Assembly: GCA_002429385.1 (NCBI GenBank)
Contig: DIZL01000070.1
Span: 49,243 to 113,242 of the forward strand
Source of the DNA: Prolixibacteraceae bacterium UBA6029
GTDB taxonomy: Bacteria > Bacteroidota > Bacteroidia > Bacteroidales > Prolixibacteraceae
Length of the DNA: 64,000 bases
Direction of reading: 5' to 3'
Of this stretch, positions 44,450 to 51,747 are shown in pieces. The notes under the pieces were generated by a model. It made no database searches, was not told the DNA's origin, and saw only the letters and a list, made by a program, of their open reading frames with translations. The position numbers were made by a program, and so were the translations under genes. How positions within the stretch are numbered: the stretch's first letter is position 1; each line of letters begins with the position of its first letter.

Positions 44450-45350
44450 GAGTTACAAAATGAGTCAAATAATTTTTGGAAGGATTGTTTCTCTGTAAAG
44501 TTTCCAATGATTACAAATTCAGTTGGTGAAGCAAAGAAATCAATTTCCTGAAGCGTCACCCGATCAAAACTCCCCTGAAGAAATACTTTTTGGTTCTCCG
44601 CCAGATTCACATAGCCCTTACACCGTATACATCCTGAAATAAGCTGTGCAAGAAATTCATCCAACTTCTCAGATCTGATCGTTCGGGTACTCTTAATGAC
44701 CTGCGATTCAAGATCGGGCCGCCCATCTTCTGTTACTTCATGGACAGGCATAAATTTCATCGTTGGTTTCCCCTGTTCAAATACTATGCGGGCAAATGAA
44801 GTCAAAATGATACTTGTAAACGGATTCAGCTTTCTGATCTGCATTTCCAGCCCCTCATACTTTGGGTCTGCAAGGTCTGTCTTATTGATGATAACCGTAT
44901 CACAATGCGGATCTGGTGATTAATCCGGGTCTGTATACTTGAAATCCTTTTGAAATTGACTGCGTCAACAAGGCACCATACACGGTCGAGATATACCTTT
45001 TGTTTTAGTTTTGGAGATTGCAAAATCTGTCCGATACTCAGCGGATCAGACATTCCGGAGGCTTCCATGATTAATTCATCAGGATGAACCTGGTCAATAA
45101 ATTCCGAAAGTGAATCAACAAAACTCCCCAGCAGGCAAACACAGAAAACAGAACCGTTATTCACTTCCAGGATTTCAAACCCCGGATTATTCTGCTCAAG
45201 TTCGATCCGGTCAACATTAAGCTCAGAAAATTCATTCTGAATAATGCCAATCCTTCGTGAACCTGAAAATTCATTCATATAGTTTTTCAGGAAAGTCGTT
45301 TTACCGCTTCCCAGAAACCCCGTTACCAACTGTAAAGGTATTGCTGACAT
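44446..45350 (-). pseudogene. CobW/COG0523 GTPase, frameshifted
   Basis: Two frames together form one G3E-type GTPase of about 301 aa. The first part carries Walker A GFLGSGKTT, NEFSELNVD and EASGMSDP. After QIRI the frame is lost. One base is missing near 44900-44905, and the other frame continues with DTVIINKTDLADPKYEGLEMQIRKLNPFTSI, which contains the G4 motif NKTD, and goes on to the C-terminal CobW domain (44446-44844). A restored base would give an intact protein. Either the gene is recently broken or this is a sequencing error. CobW proteins are metal or cobalamin chaperones, which fits a B12-dependent cluster. Confidence 0.85.
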
Positions 45351-45357
45351 TTATTTT

Positions 45358-45437
45358 TCCTTATTCCCTTGTCCTTTTTTCCTTCTCCATGCTCCATGCT
45401 CCTTTCTCCCTTCTCCCTGCTCCCTGCTCCCTGCTCC
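45358..45437. repeat. heptamer polypyrimidine repeat
   Basis: On the plus strand the 80 bp between the CobW and Hcy methyltransferase genes are almost pure C/T, built of 7-bp units (CTCCATG, CTCCCTG three times). On the coding strand this is a purine run of GGGAGCA units. It resembles short tandemly repeated heptamers known from cyanobacteria. Confidence 0.75.
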
Positions 45438-46322
45438 TTACATGCTTTTCACGACCTTCTGCACCTTGAAAATATGATCAGGTGTGGTCCCGCAGCATCC
45501 TCCGATAATATTTGCCCCCGCTTCGATGATCTCTTTTACCCGCCCGGCCATATCTGACGGAGTTTCAGGAAAGGTCGTTTCTCCATCACAATAATGAGGC
45601 ATTCCGGCATTGGCATGGATTAGTATTGGAATAAGCGGGTTAACCTGCCTGATTTCCTTTACGATTCCAATCATATCGGCAATTCCGTTTCCACAATTGG
45701 CTCCAATCACCGAGGCACCGGCTTCAATGAGTGTTTCAGTCATTTCGGTGGGCGAGATTCCCATCATAGTGCGGTATTCTCCACTGAGTATTTTATCAAA
45801 AGTCATGGTGCAAATCACTTCGCAGCCTGTATTTTCTTTGGCAGCTTTCACTGCGATGCGGGCTTCTTCCAGGTCGGTCATGGTTTCAATCACTATAGCA
45901 TCGACACCGCCGGCTTCAAGTGCCATAGACTGTTCTTTAAACGCATCATATAAATCACTTTCAGAGACTTCTTCCATCATGAGCAGCTTGCCGGTCGGAC
46001 CAACAGATCCCAGTACAAAATGCTCTGATCCTGCAGCTTTCCTGCTGATTTCAGCGGCAGCCTTATTGATTTCGTAAACACGGTCTTCCAACCCGTAATT
46101 CTTCAGTTTAAACCAGTTCCCGCCAAAGCTATTGGTTTCAATCATATCTGCTCCGGCATCGACATAACTCTGAGCAATATTATAAACATCTTCAGGTCTC
46201 TGAATATTCCACATTTCGGGACATTCCCCGGCGGTCAGTCCTTTTCTCTGGAGAAATGTTCCCCAGGCCCCGTCAGAAACCAGTACCCTGCCTTTTTGTA
46301 TTTCCTGAATGATCTTGCTCAT
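45438..46322 (-). CDS. homocysteine S-methyltransferase domain protein
   Basis: From the Met at 46322 (MSKIIQEIQKGR) the protein has 294 aa. The family barrel is clear: VSDGAWGTFLQRKGL, MIETNSFGGNWFKL, and three zinc-binding Cys in IGANCGNG and IGGCCGTTPDH. This corresponds to the first module of MetH, which transfers a methyl from methylcobalamin to homocysteine. There is no fused B12 or pterin domain; the corrinoid partner is the gene just upstream. The frame opens 18 codons earlier, but that segment is not conserved-looking. Confidence 0.9.
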   Translation of the reverse strand: MSKIIQEIQKGRVLVSDGAWGTFLQRKGLTAGECPEMWNIQRPEDVYNIAQSYVDAGADMIETNSFGGNWFKLKNYGLEDRVYEINKAAAEISRKAAGSEHFVLGSVGPTGKLLMMEEVSESDLYDAFKEQSMALEAGGVDAIVIETMTDLEEARIAVKAAKENTGCEVICTMTFDKILSGEYRTMMGISPTEMTETLIEAGASVIGANCGNGIADMIGIVKEIRQVNPLIPILIHANAGMPHYCDGETTFPETPSDMAGRVKEIIEAGANIIGGCCGTTPDHIFKVQKVVKSM

Positions 46323-46430
46323 AGCTATTGATAATTTGAATTTAACAGCGCCTAAAGATAAGGGATTTGATAACAAACAAAATCAGACGCTTCTAACTTT
46401 TAGTGCTCATCTGCCCGATCGGTTCATAGT

Positions 46431-47099
46431 TCAGGCAAATTTGACGTTTAAATACTCTACGATACCTTGTGGATCGGGCGAATAATTGTCGGCGCCGATC
46501 TTGGCACAGAAATTACTGTTTACAGGCGCTCCACCAATTGTTACAATTGTTCCGGGTACTGCTTCCTTGATTTCACGGGTTATTTTTTCCATGTTTACCA
46601 TCGTAGTAGTCAGCAATGCCGACAAACCAACCACTGAATCCGGGTTTTCCTTCACTGCAGCAATAAACTTTTCGGAACTCACATCGGTGCCTAAATCGAC
46701 AACCTTGAAGCCATTCCCTTCAACCATCATCCCAACAAGATTTTTGCCGATATCATGCAAATCGCCCAGAACAGTACCGATAATAAACGTTCCTTTTTGT
46801 TTGGCGGCACCCGAAAGAAAATGAGGTTTCAGATGAAGCATGGCTGTACTCATCGCTTTGGCTGACATCAGCACCTGGGGTACAAAGACCTTATTCTCAC
46901 GAAACTTTACTCCTATCCGCTCCATCCCCGGCATTAATCCCTTTGTTAAGACATCCTGCGGATTCACTCCTTCGTCCAAAGCCTTGCACGTAAGTTCGTC
47001 GGCACCATCCTGACCCTTCATTTGCGGCGGATAGGGAGAAGCCAGGTTAATCTTACCAAATTCGATGCATTCCGATAGTTTAGTTAAAAGTTCATTCAT
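46431..47099 (-). CDS. corrinoid protein (B12-binding, MtbC/MetH-module type)
   Basis: A 222-aa protein with the helical cap domain (about 1-95, GLMPGMERIGVKFRENKVFVPQVLMSA) and a Rossmann B12-binding domain with the base-off signature GDLHDIGKNLV (DxHxxG), GFKVVDLGTDV and TIGGAPVN. This matches the second half of MetH or corrinoid shuttle proteins of methyltransferase systems. It is first in the cluster, next to a divergent AraC-type regulator. Confidence 0.93.
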   Translation of the reverse strand: MNELLTKLSECIEFGKINLASPYPPQMKGQDGADELTCKALDEGVNPQDVLTKGLMPGMERIGVKFRENKVFVPQVLMSAKAMSTAMLHLKPHFLSGAAKQKGTFIIGTVLGDLHDIGKNLVGMMVEGNGFKVVDLGTDVSSEKFIAAVKENPDSVVGLSALLTTTMVNMEKITREIKEAVPGTIVTIGGAPVNSNFCAKIGADNYSPDPQGIVEYLNVKFA

Positions 47100-47127
47100 G
47101 ATTTATGGTTTTTGTGATTTGAGTCTT

Positions 47128-47155
47128 CAAATGTATGAGGATCTTTCTCAGTAAA
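47128..47155 (-). promoter_or_regulatory. promoter of the corrinoid/methionine cluster
   Basis: On the minus strand TACATTTG (47135-47128) fits TAnnTTTG exactly, and a T-rich stretch (TTTT) stands about 19 bp upstream at the -33 position. It lies 29 bp before the corrinoid ATG. Confidence 0.55.
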
Positions 47156-47177
47156 AAATAGTATTTTCTTTGATAAA

Positions 47178-47203
47178 GATGTAAAATATTACTTTCTTAC
47201 ATC
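47178..47203. promoter_or_regulatory. candidate operator between regulator and corrinoid gene
   Basis: GATGTAA (47178-47184) and TTACATC (47197-47203) form a perfect 7-bp inverted repeat with a 12-bp spacer, in the 120-bp divergent region. The position, 17 bp before the regulator ATG, suits autoregulation and control of the cluster. Confidence 0.5.
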
Positions 47204-47219
47204 GTTCAATTCATTTTAC

Positions 47220-48089
47220 ATGATTATTAAAAAACGCTTTTTCAAAGTACCCGTTTACATTGTCGCAGAACAACAGGCTGATCCTCTTACAAAAGACCTG
47301 TATTTATGCGAGTTGGCCGAAATCATGATTAATCGGGACACCTTATGGTCCGAAAACGTCAAATTGGATAACCACCTTTTGATTTTTTGTACACGGGGAG
47401 AAGGCATTGTGCAAATTGCCGATGATCTTGTTCCGTTCTGCCAAAACCAGTATTGCATCATTCCTGAAGGATTTACCGTTAAGATTCAAACCGGGACAAG
47501 CGATCCGTCTGTCTTTTATTTCTGTAAATTCAATGGTGAGAAAAGTAAAATCATGGAAAAGGATTTTACCGTCGTACGCGATCTTATTCCTTCGGTCGAC
47601 AACATGGTAGCTAACCGGATCATGCTGTTCGATGAGCTTTTCAATAACCTGACGAAAGGATTTTTTAATGCCAATTACAAATACATTAACCTGACCTTCG
47701 GACATCTGCTGGCCACATTCATCTATGCCAGCAAGACCAGCGATGATTTTCTGGAAGAACAAAATCCCGGAATTAACCGTGCCATACAGTTCATGGAACA
47801 AAATCTCGATAAAAAACTCATCCTTAACGACATTTCCGATGAAGCCGGTTATTCGCCCTCCTACCTCACCACCTTGTTCCGAAAGAAAACAGGCTACAGT
47901 CCGCTTAGTTATTTCTCACACCTGAAAATCAGCAAAGCCAGTGAGTACCTCGACTTCAGCAAGTTTAAAATCAAGGAAATATCCTTCATGCTCGGCTATT
48001 CCGATCCATACTATTTTTCGAAGGATTTCCAGAAGAAAATCGGCCTCTCACCCCGAAACTACCGCAAACGGGTTGTTGGGAAAAATTAG
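47220..48089 (+). CDS. AraC-family transcriptional regulator
   Basis: A 289-aa protein. The N-terminal 150 residues form a cupin-like sensor (LLIFCTRGEGIVQIADDLVPF, CIIPEGFTVKIQTG). The C-terminal 100 residues are the double HTH: LILNDISDEAGYSPSYLTTLFRKKTGYSPLSYFSHLKI, then IKEISFMLGYSDPYYFSKDFQKKIGLSPRNYRK. It is divergent from the corrinoid cluster across a short promoter region with an inverted repeat, so it is likely the regulator of that cluster. AraC-type sensors usually bind small ligands; the ligand is unknown. Confidence 0.92.
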   Translation: MIIKKRFFKVPVYIVAEQQADPLTKDLYLCELAEIMINRDTLWSENVKLDNHLLIFCTRGEGIVQIADDLVPFCQNQYCIIPEGFTVKIQTGTSDPSVFYFCKFNGEKSKIMEKDFTVVRDLIPSVDNMVANRIMLFDELFNNLTKGFFNANYKYINLTFGHLLATFIYASKTSDDFLEEQNPGINRAIQFMEQNLDKKLILNDISDEAGYSPSYLTTLFRKKTGYSPLSYFSHLKISKASEYLDFSKFKIKEISFMLGYSDPYYFSKDFQKKIGLSPRNYRKRVVGKN

Positions 48090-48134
48090 TCTTGATTGTG
48101 ATAAAATACAATTTCACAATATCCTTCTACTTGT

Positions 48135-48270
48135 TTTTTCGTATAAAAATATATGTACTTTTGGATGACTTAATGGAGATGATAATATGGACGAAGCAAT
48201 AAAACTTACCCTTCCTGCACGCTTTAGTCAGGTGGTACAAAAATTCGGAACCCGCAATTCACTTTCACTG
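48135..48270. repeat. direct repeat, left copy (acyl-CoA ligase promoter and 5' end)
   Basis: Bases 48135-48270 match 49560-49695 with no indels and only a few substitutions. The repeat covers the promoter (TACTTTTG at 48156-48163) and the first 28 codons of the ligase gene. It marks the edges of an inserted segment, 48271-49559. Confidence 0.93.
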
Positions 48271-48309
48271 TTCATTGATAGATCTTACTTATTTGGGTTT
48301 TTGCATTAA
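48187..48309 (+). pseudogene. truncated 5' end of the acyl-CoA ligase gene
   Basis: The ATG at 48187 starts MDEAIKLTLPARFSQVVQKF, identical to the intact ligase except for Ser in place of Gly. Homology ends after codon 28 (base 48270), and the frame stops 12 codons later in unrelated DNA. It is the disrupted original or duplicated start of the gene. Confidence 0.9.
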
Positions 48310-49559
48310 CCGGGTCAATTGGTCTTGCAGGGTTTGTTTATCAGGCAGGTAAAGCTGGTACTTACTTACAAACAGTTGTGAGCTAATGTTATGTAAGGCG
48401 TATTTTACCAGCAAATCATCTTTTTCCTTTGCCAGTACAATCCCGATGGGCGGGTTATCGCCTTCAGTGTTTTCTTCGTTTTCGAAGTACCCCAAATACA
48501 TGTTCATCTGACCTACATCTTCATAACCGACCTCTTCCTTTTTAAGGTCAATCAATACAAAACATTTGAGAATACGGTGGTAAAATACCAAATCTACACG
48601 GTAAGGTTTGTTCCCCAACACAATACGGTATTGCCGTCCTATAAATGCAAATCCCTTTCCCAATTCGAGCAGGAAGTTTTGCAGATGATCTATCAGGCGC
48701 GTTTCGAGTTCGCTTTCACTTAGGTGGGTTGGCTCCGGAATTCTCAAAAAATCAAGAATATACGGATCTCGAATAATATCCACCGGCTTTTCAATCACCT
48801 GCCCTTTCTGTGCCAATTTTAAAATACCCGCTTTATCCTTTGAGGCAGCTAAACGAAGAAATAAAGAAGCCTTTTTTTGACGTTTAAGTTCCGGGATTGA
48901 CCATTTCTCATTGATTGTTTGCTGAAGGTAAAAACTACGTTCCAATTTATCTGAAATCTTTAGCAACTCCACGTAGTGCGACCAACTTAATAAGTGAGAA
49001 GGCTTCTCACTTATTGGGAATTCAAGGTAGAAAAGTCGCATGTAAATAAGATTACTCCTGCTAAAACCCTTGCCTAAATTAATTGACAAATCACTTGAAA
49101 GCTTATCAATAAGCGATTTGCCATATTCAGCTCGTTGTTTGCCCTCTTGTTCAAATTCAACAATGTATTGCCCTATTTGCCAATAGGTTTCCACCAAATT
49201 GGAATTTACAGCCATTACCGCATTCTTCTGCCCCTGCAAATAGGTTTCAGAAATCTGGTGAATCAGTTGGTCATAGTCTTTCATTTCAGTAACTTCCATA
49301 CAAATTCTTTTAAAATGGTGATTTCATTCTGGTTTTCTAAACTTTGCCATTCAAATTAAATATTGAGCATATAATGGTATATTCACAAAGGCGATTTGGT
49401 TCAATAATTCAAAATTACGAAATCATCGTTTAATAAGAATTTATTTCCGTATCTAATTTCATTTTGAATTCAACTTTCAAACTTCGTTTATATCCCGCAT
49501 TAAAATAAAAAGAACACCCCATTAAAATTTTTGATCCTGCGTATTACCCTGAACCCATT
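48271..49559. mobile_element. inserted segment carrying a DUF1016 nuclease gene
   Basis: 1289 bp lie between the two 136-bp direct repeats. The segment holds one gene (DUF1016, minus strand) and about 260 bp of AT-rich DNA (49300-49559) in which I see no gene. There is no transposase and no terminal inverted repeat. The insert carries, at its right side, a replacement promoter and 5' end for the interrupted ligase gene, so the host gene stays functional. Confidence 0.7.
48289..49299 (-). CDS. DUF1016 (YhcG-type) PD-(D/E)XK nuclease domain protein
   Basis: A 336-aa protein. The N-terminal DUF1016_N domain (MKDYDQLIHQISETYLQGQKN, VETYWQIGQYIVEFEQEGKQRAEYGKSL) is followed by a C-terminal nuclease-like domain in which YRVDLVFYHRILKCFVLIDLKK supplies the Asp and Asp-x-Lys of a PD-(D/E)XK site. 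Members occur often in mobile and defence regions. The cellular role is unsettled. The start could also be Met6 (MKDYD). Here it sits alone in an insertion flanked by 136-bp direct repeats. Confidence 0.92.
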   Translation of the reverse strand: MEVTEMKDYDQLIHQISETYLQGQKNAVMAVNSNLVETYWQIGQYIVEFEQEGKQRAEYGKSLIDKLSSDLSINLGKGFSRSNLIYMRLFYLEFPISEKPSHLLSWSHYVELLKISDKLERSFYLQQTINEKWSIPELKRQKKASLFLRLAASKDKAGILKLAQKGQVIEKPVDIIRDPYILDFLRIPEPTHLSESELETRLIDHLQNFLLELGKGFAFIGRQYRIVLGNKPYRVDLVFYHRILKCFVLIDLKKEEVGYEDVGQMNMYLGYFENEENTEGDNPPIGIVLAKEKDDLLVKYALHNISSQLFVSKYQLYLPDKQTLQDQLTRLMQKPK

Positions 49560-49580
49560 TTTTTCGTATAAAAATATATG

Positions 49581-49588
49581 TACTTTTG
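49581..49588 (+). promoter_or_regulatory. -7 box of the acyl-CoA ligase gene
   Basis: TACTTTTG matches TAnnTTTG exactly, with a T-rich stretch about 19 bp upstream. The same promoter is present in the left repeat copy at 48156-48163. Confidence 0.65.
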
Positions 49589-49611
49589 AAATACTTAATG
49601 GAGATGATAAA

Positions 49612-51255
49612 ATGGACGAAGCAATAAAACTTACCCTTCCTGCACGCTTTGGTCAGGTGGTACAAAAATTCGGAACCCGCAATTCACTTTCACTGGTTGG
49701 TGAAAAACCCATTACATACAATGAGCTGGACCAAAAAATCAAGGCACTGATCCTTCAATTGGAAGAACTGGACATTCAACCCGGCGATAAAATTGCCCTG
49801 TTAGGTTCTGGTATGCCCAACTGGGGTATTGCCTATTTCGCCATAACATTTATGGGAGCCGTTGCTGTTCCATTGTTGCCCGATTTTCTGCCATCTGAAA
49901 TCGAGAACATCATCAATCATTCCGAATCAAAAGCCATCTTCGTTTCCGAAAAACTGACAGTCAAACTGGAGCTGATTGTCGCCGACACCTTGATTCACCG
50001 CATTAGAATGGAGGATTTTTCAGTCATTGAAAGTCCTGTTTTACTTCCTATTGACCTGGCTGATCAAACTCTTAAAAACCTTTACGAGGTACAGGAAGAT
50101 GATCTTGCAGCAATCATTTATACTTCAGGCACTACGGGTAAATCCAAGGGCGTGATGCTGACCCACAAGAACATCTGTATTAATGTTGAACAGACAAAAT
50201 GCGTCAGGCTGGTGAACGAAAACGACCGTTTCCTGTCCATTCTGCCCCTGTCGCACACCTACGAAAATACATTGGGTTTTGTGATGCCCATGCTGAGAGG
50301 CTCGTCCGTTTATTACCTGGGCAAGCAGCCTACCCCGTCGGTTTTGCTTCCGGCTTTGCTTGAAGTGAAGCCTACCATGATTTTTACCGTTCCACTGATT
50401 ATTGAAAAAATCTACCGCAGTAAAATCCTGCCCGTCTTCACCAAAACCTGGACGATACGGCAACTCTACCAGGTGCCGTTTATCAGGAAGCAATTAAACC
50501 GTATGGCCGGGAAAAAGCTGATGGCTACCTTTGGCGGCAAGCTTGAATTCTTTGGTATCGGCGGGGCCAGGCTCGACCGTAATGTGGAGAAATTCCTGAT
50601 CGAAGCCCGTTTCCCTTACAGTATCGGTTATGGCTTAACCGAAACCGCCCCTCTCCTGGCTGGAATGAAGGTATACGATTTCCGTCTTCAGTCCACAGGA
50701 CCTGCCATTACAGGAGTAGAGTTGAAAATCAATCATCCCGATCCAAAGAACGGCGAGGGTGAAATCTGGGCCAGAGGCGCCAACGTGATGAAGGGTTATT
50801 ACAAGGAACCCGAACTGACCGCCGAAGTGATCACTCCCGAAGGCTGGTTTAAAACCGGTGACCTGGGTGCATTCGATAAAAACGGGAACCTATTCATCCG
50901 CGGACGTTTAAAAAACATCATCATTGGGGCAAGCGGCGAAAACATTTATCCCGAAGAGATTGAATCGGTCATCAATAATTATCCCGATGTGCTCGAATCT
51001 CTGGTTGTTCAGAAAAAAGGCAAGCTGGTGGCTCTGGTTCATCTGAACATGGAAGAGCTTCAGTCCAAATATTCTGAACTCATCGAAAAAGGCTCCAAGC
51101 AGGCCGAACAGAAGATGAATGAGCTCCTGAAAGAACTTCAAAACTACATAAACGAAAACGTCAATAAATTTTCGCAGGTTCAAATGATGCTCATTCAGTC
51201 CGAACCTTTCCAAAAAACAGCCACTCAAAAGATCAAACGGTTTTTGTACAACTAA
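49612..51255 (+). CDS. AMP-dependent long-chain acyl-CoA ligase (FadD type)
   Basis: Activates fatty acids to acyl-CoA through an acyl-adenylate. From the ATG at 49612 the protein has 547 aa; the frame open before it runs into the inserted segment and is not coding. The P-loop-like AIIYTSGTTGKSKGVMLTHKN, the A5 motif GYGLTETAPLL, GWFKTGDLGAFDKNGNLFIRGRLKNIIIGASGENIYPEEIE and a C-terminal TATQKIKRFLYN with the catalytic Lys are all present. The gene was interrupted and rebuilt by the DUF1016 insertion. Confidence 0.93.
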   Translation: MDEAIKLTLPARFGQVVQKFGTRNSLSLVGEKPITYNELDQKIKALILQLEELDIQPGDKIALLGSGMPNWGIAYFAITFMGAVAVPLLPDFLPSEIENIINHSESKAIFVSEKLTVKLELIVADTLIHRIRMEDFSVIESPVLLPIDLADQTLKNLYEVQEDDLAAIIYTSGTTGKSKGVMLTHKNICINVEQTKCVRLVNENDRFLSILPLSHTYENTLGFVMPMLRGSSVYYLGKQPTPSVLLPALLEVKPTMIFTVPLIIEKIYRSKILPVFTKTWTIRQLYQVPFIRKQLNRMAGKKLMATFGGKLEFFGIGGARLDRNVEKFLIEARFPYSIGYGLTETAPLLAGMKVYDFRLQSTGPAITGVELKINHPDPKNGEGEIWARGANVMKGYYKEPELTAEVITPEGWFKTGDLGAFDKNGNLFIRGRLKNIIIGASGENIYPEEIESVINNYPDVLESLVVQKKGKLVALVHLNMEELQSKYSELIEKGSKQAEQKMNELLKELQNYINENVNKFSQVQMMLIQSEPFQKTATQKIKRFLYN

Positions 51256-51281
51256 TCCAATCCCCACGGTATCCTACCGAT

Positions 51282-51331
51282 ACAGAACTACTGAGCGGGT
51301 GACTATGGAGTCACCCGCTCAGTAGTTCTGT
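51282..51331 (+). terminator. 23-bp perfect hairpin after the acyl-CoA ligase gene
   Basis: Bases 51282-51304 and 51309-51331 are perfect reverse complements around a 4-nt loop (ATGG). The stem contains GAGCGGGTGACT. It is followed by GAGG rather than T, so it would be a very stable but atypical terminator. It adjoins copy D of the 11-bp repeats. Confidence 0.75.
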
Positions 51332-51465
51332 GAGGTTCGGGCTATACCTTCCTTTTATCATCTGGCTTCTATCTGTGTTCTATCTGTCTTTAAAACCTAA
51401 TTTCAATACAGATAGAAGTCAATGAAAAATCAAATCATAAAGCCCTGGTATAACCCGAATACAAC
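51332..51465. repeat. 11-bp-periodic inverted repeat, copy D
   Basis: The outer arms are TTCGGGCTATACC (51336-51348) and GGTATAACCCGAA (51447-51459). The inner arms are two tandem TTCTATCTGTG-type units (51367-51389) answered by ACAGATAGAAG (51409-51419). The inner module and the spacing match copy A in the opposite orientation over roughly 80 bp. The rest of the gap to 51747 shows nothing recognisable. Confidence 0.82.
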
Positions 51466-51747
51466 TACGAACGGATATTAAGGATGAGGAAAGGATAACA
51501 GGAAGAATATTTAAACCATTAGACGTAAAACATATCTGTGGGTTACGCTCCTTTGCCAGAAGAGTTCTCCCATGTTACAGCAAAAGCTACAACAAACATT
51601 ATCAGCCAATTTCATCGGTTGCGGCTTGTCTGGATTTATGAAAAACCATCTGAATAAAATATGCTCAATACGATTGATAATTCAGAAAAGTATATTATAT
51701 TTGATAATAATTATTAGTATGCAGACATCAATAAAATACTATAAAAA

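Noticed and set aside
44446..45350. Two separate overlapping genes in the CobW region
   Set aside because: Both frames join exactly into one G3E GTPase with the G4 motif directly after the break, so a frameshift in one gene is simpler.
45257..45557. Plus-strand ORFs across the CobW/Hcy methyltransferase junction
   Set aside because: They arise from the C/T-rich heptamer tract and give Ser/Pro/Leu-rich nonsense.
47100..47219. Cobalamin riboswitch before the corrinoid cluster
   Set aside because: The region is only 120 bp and lacks a B12 box; promoter elements and a short inverted repeat fill it.
49531..49611. Longer start for the acyl-CoA ligase
   Set aside because: The upstream codons include the promoter and inserted DNA; the left repeat copy has homology to the ATG start only.
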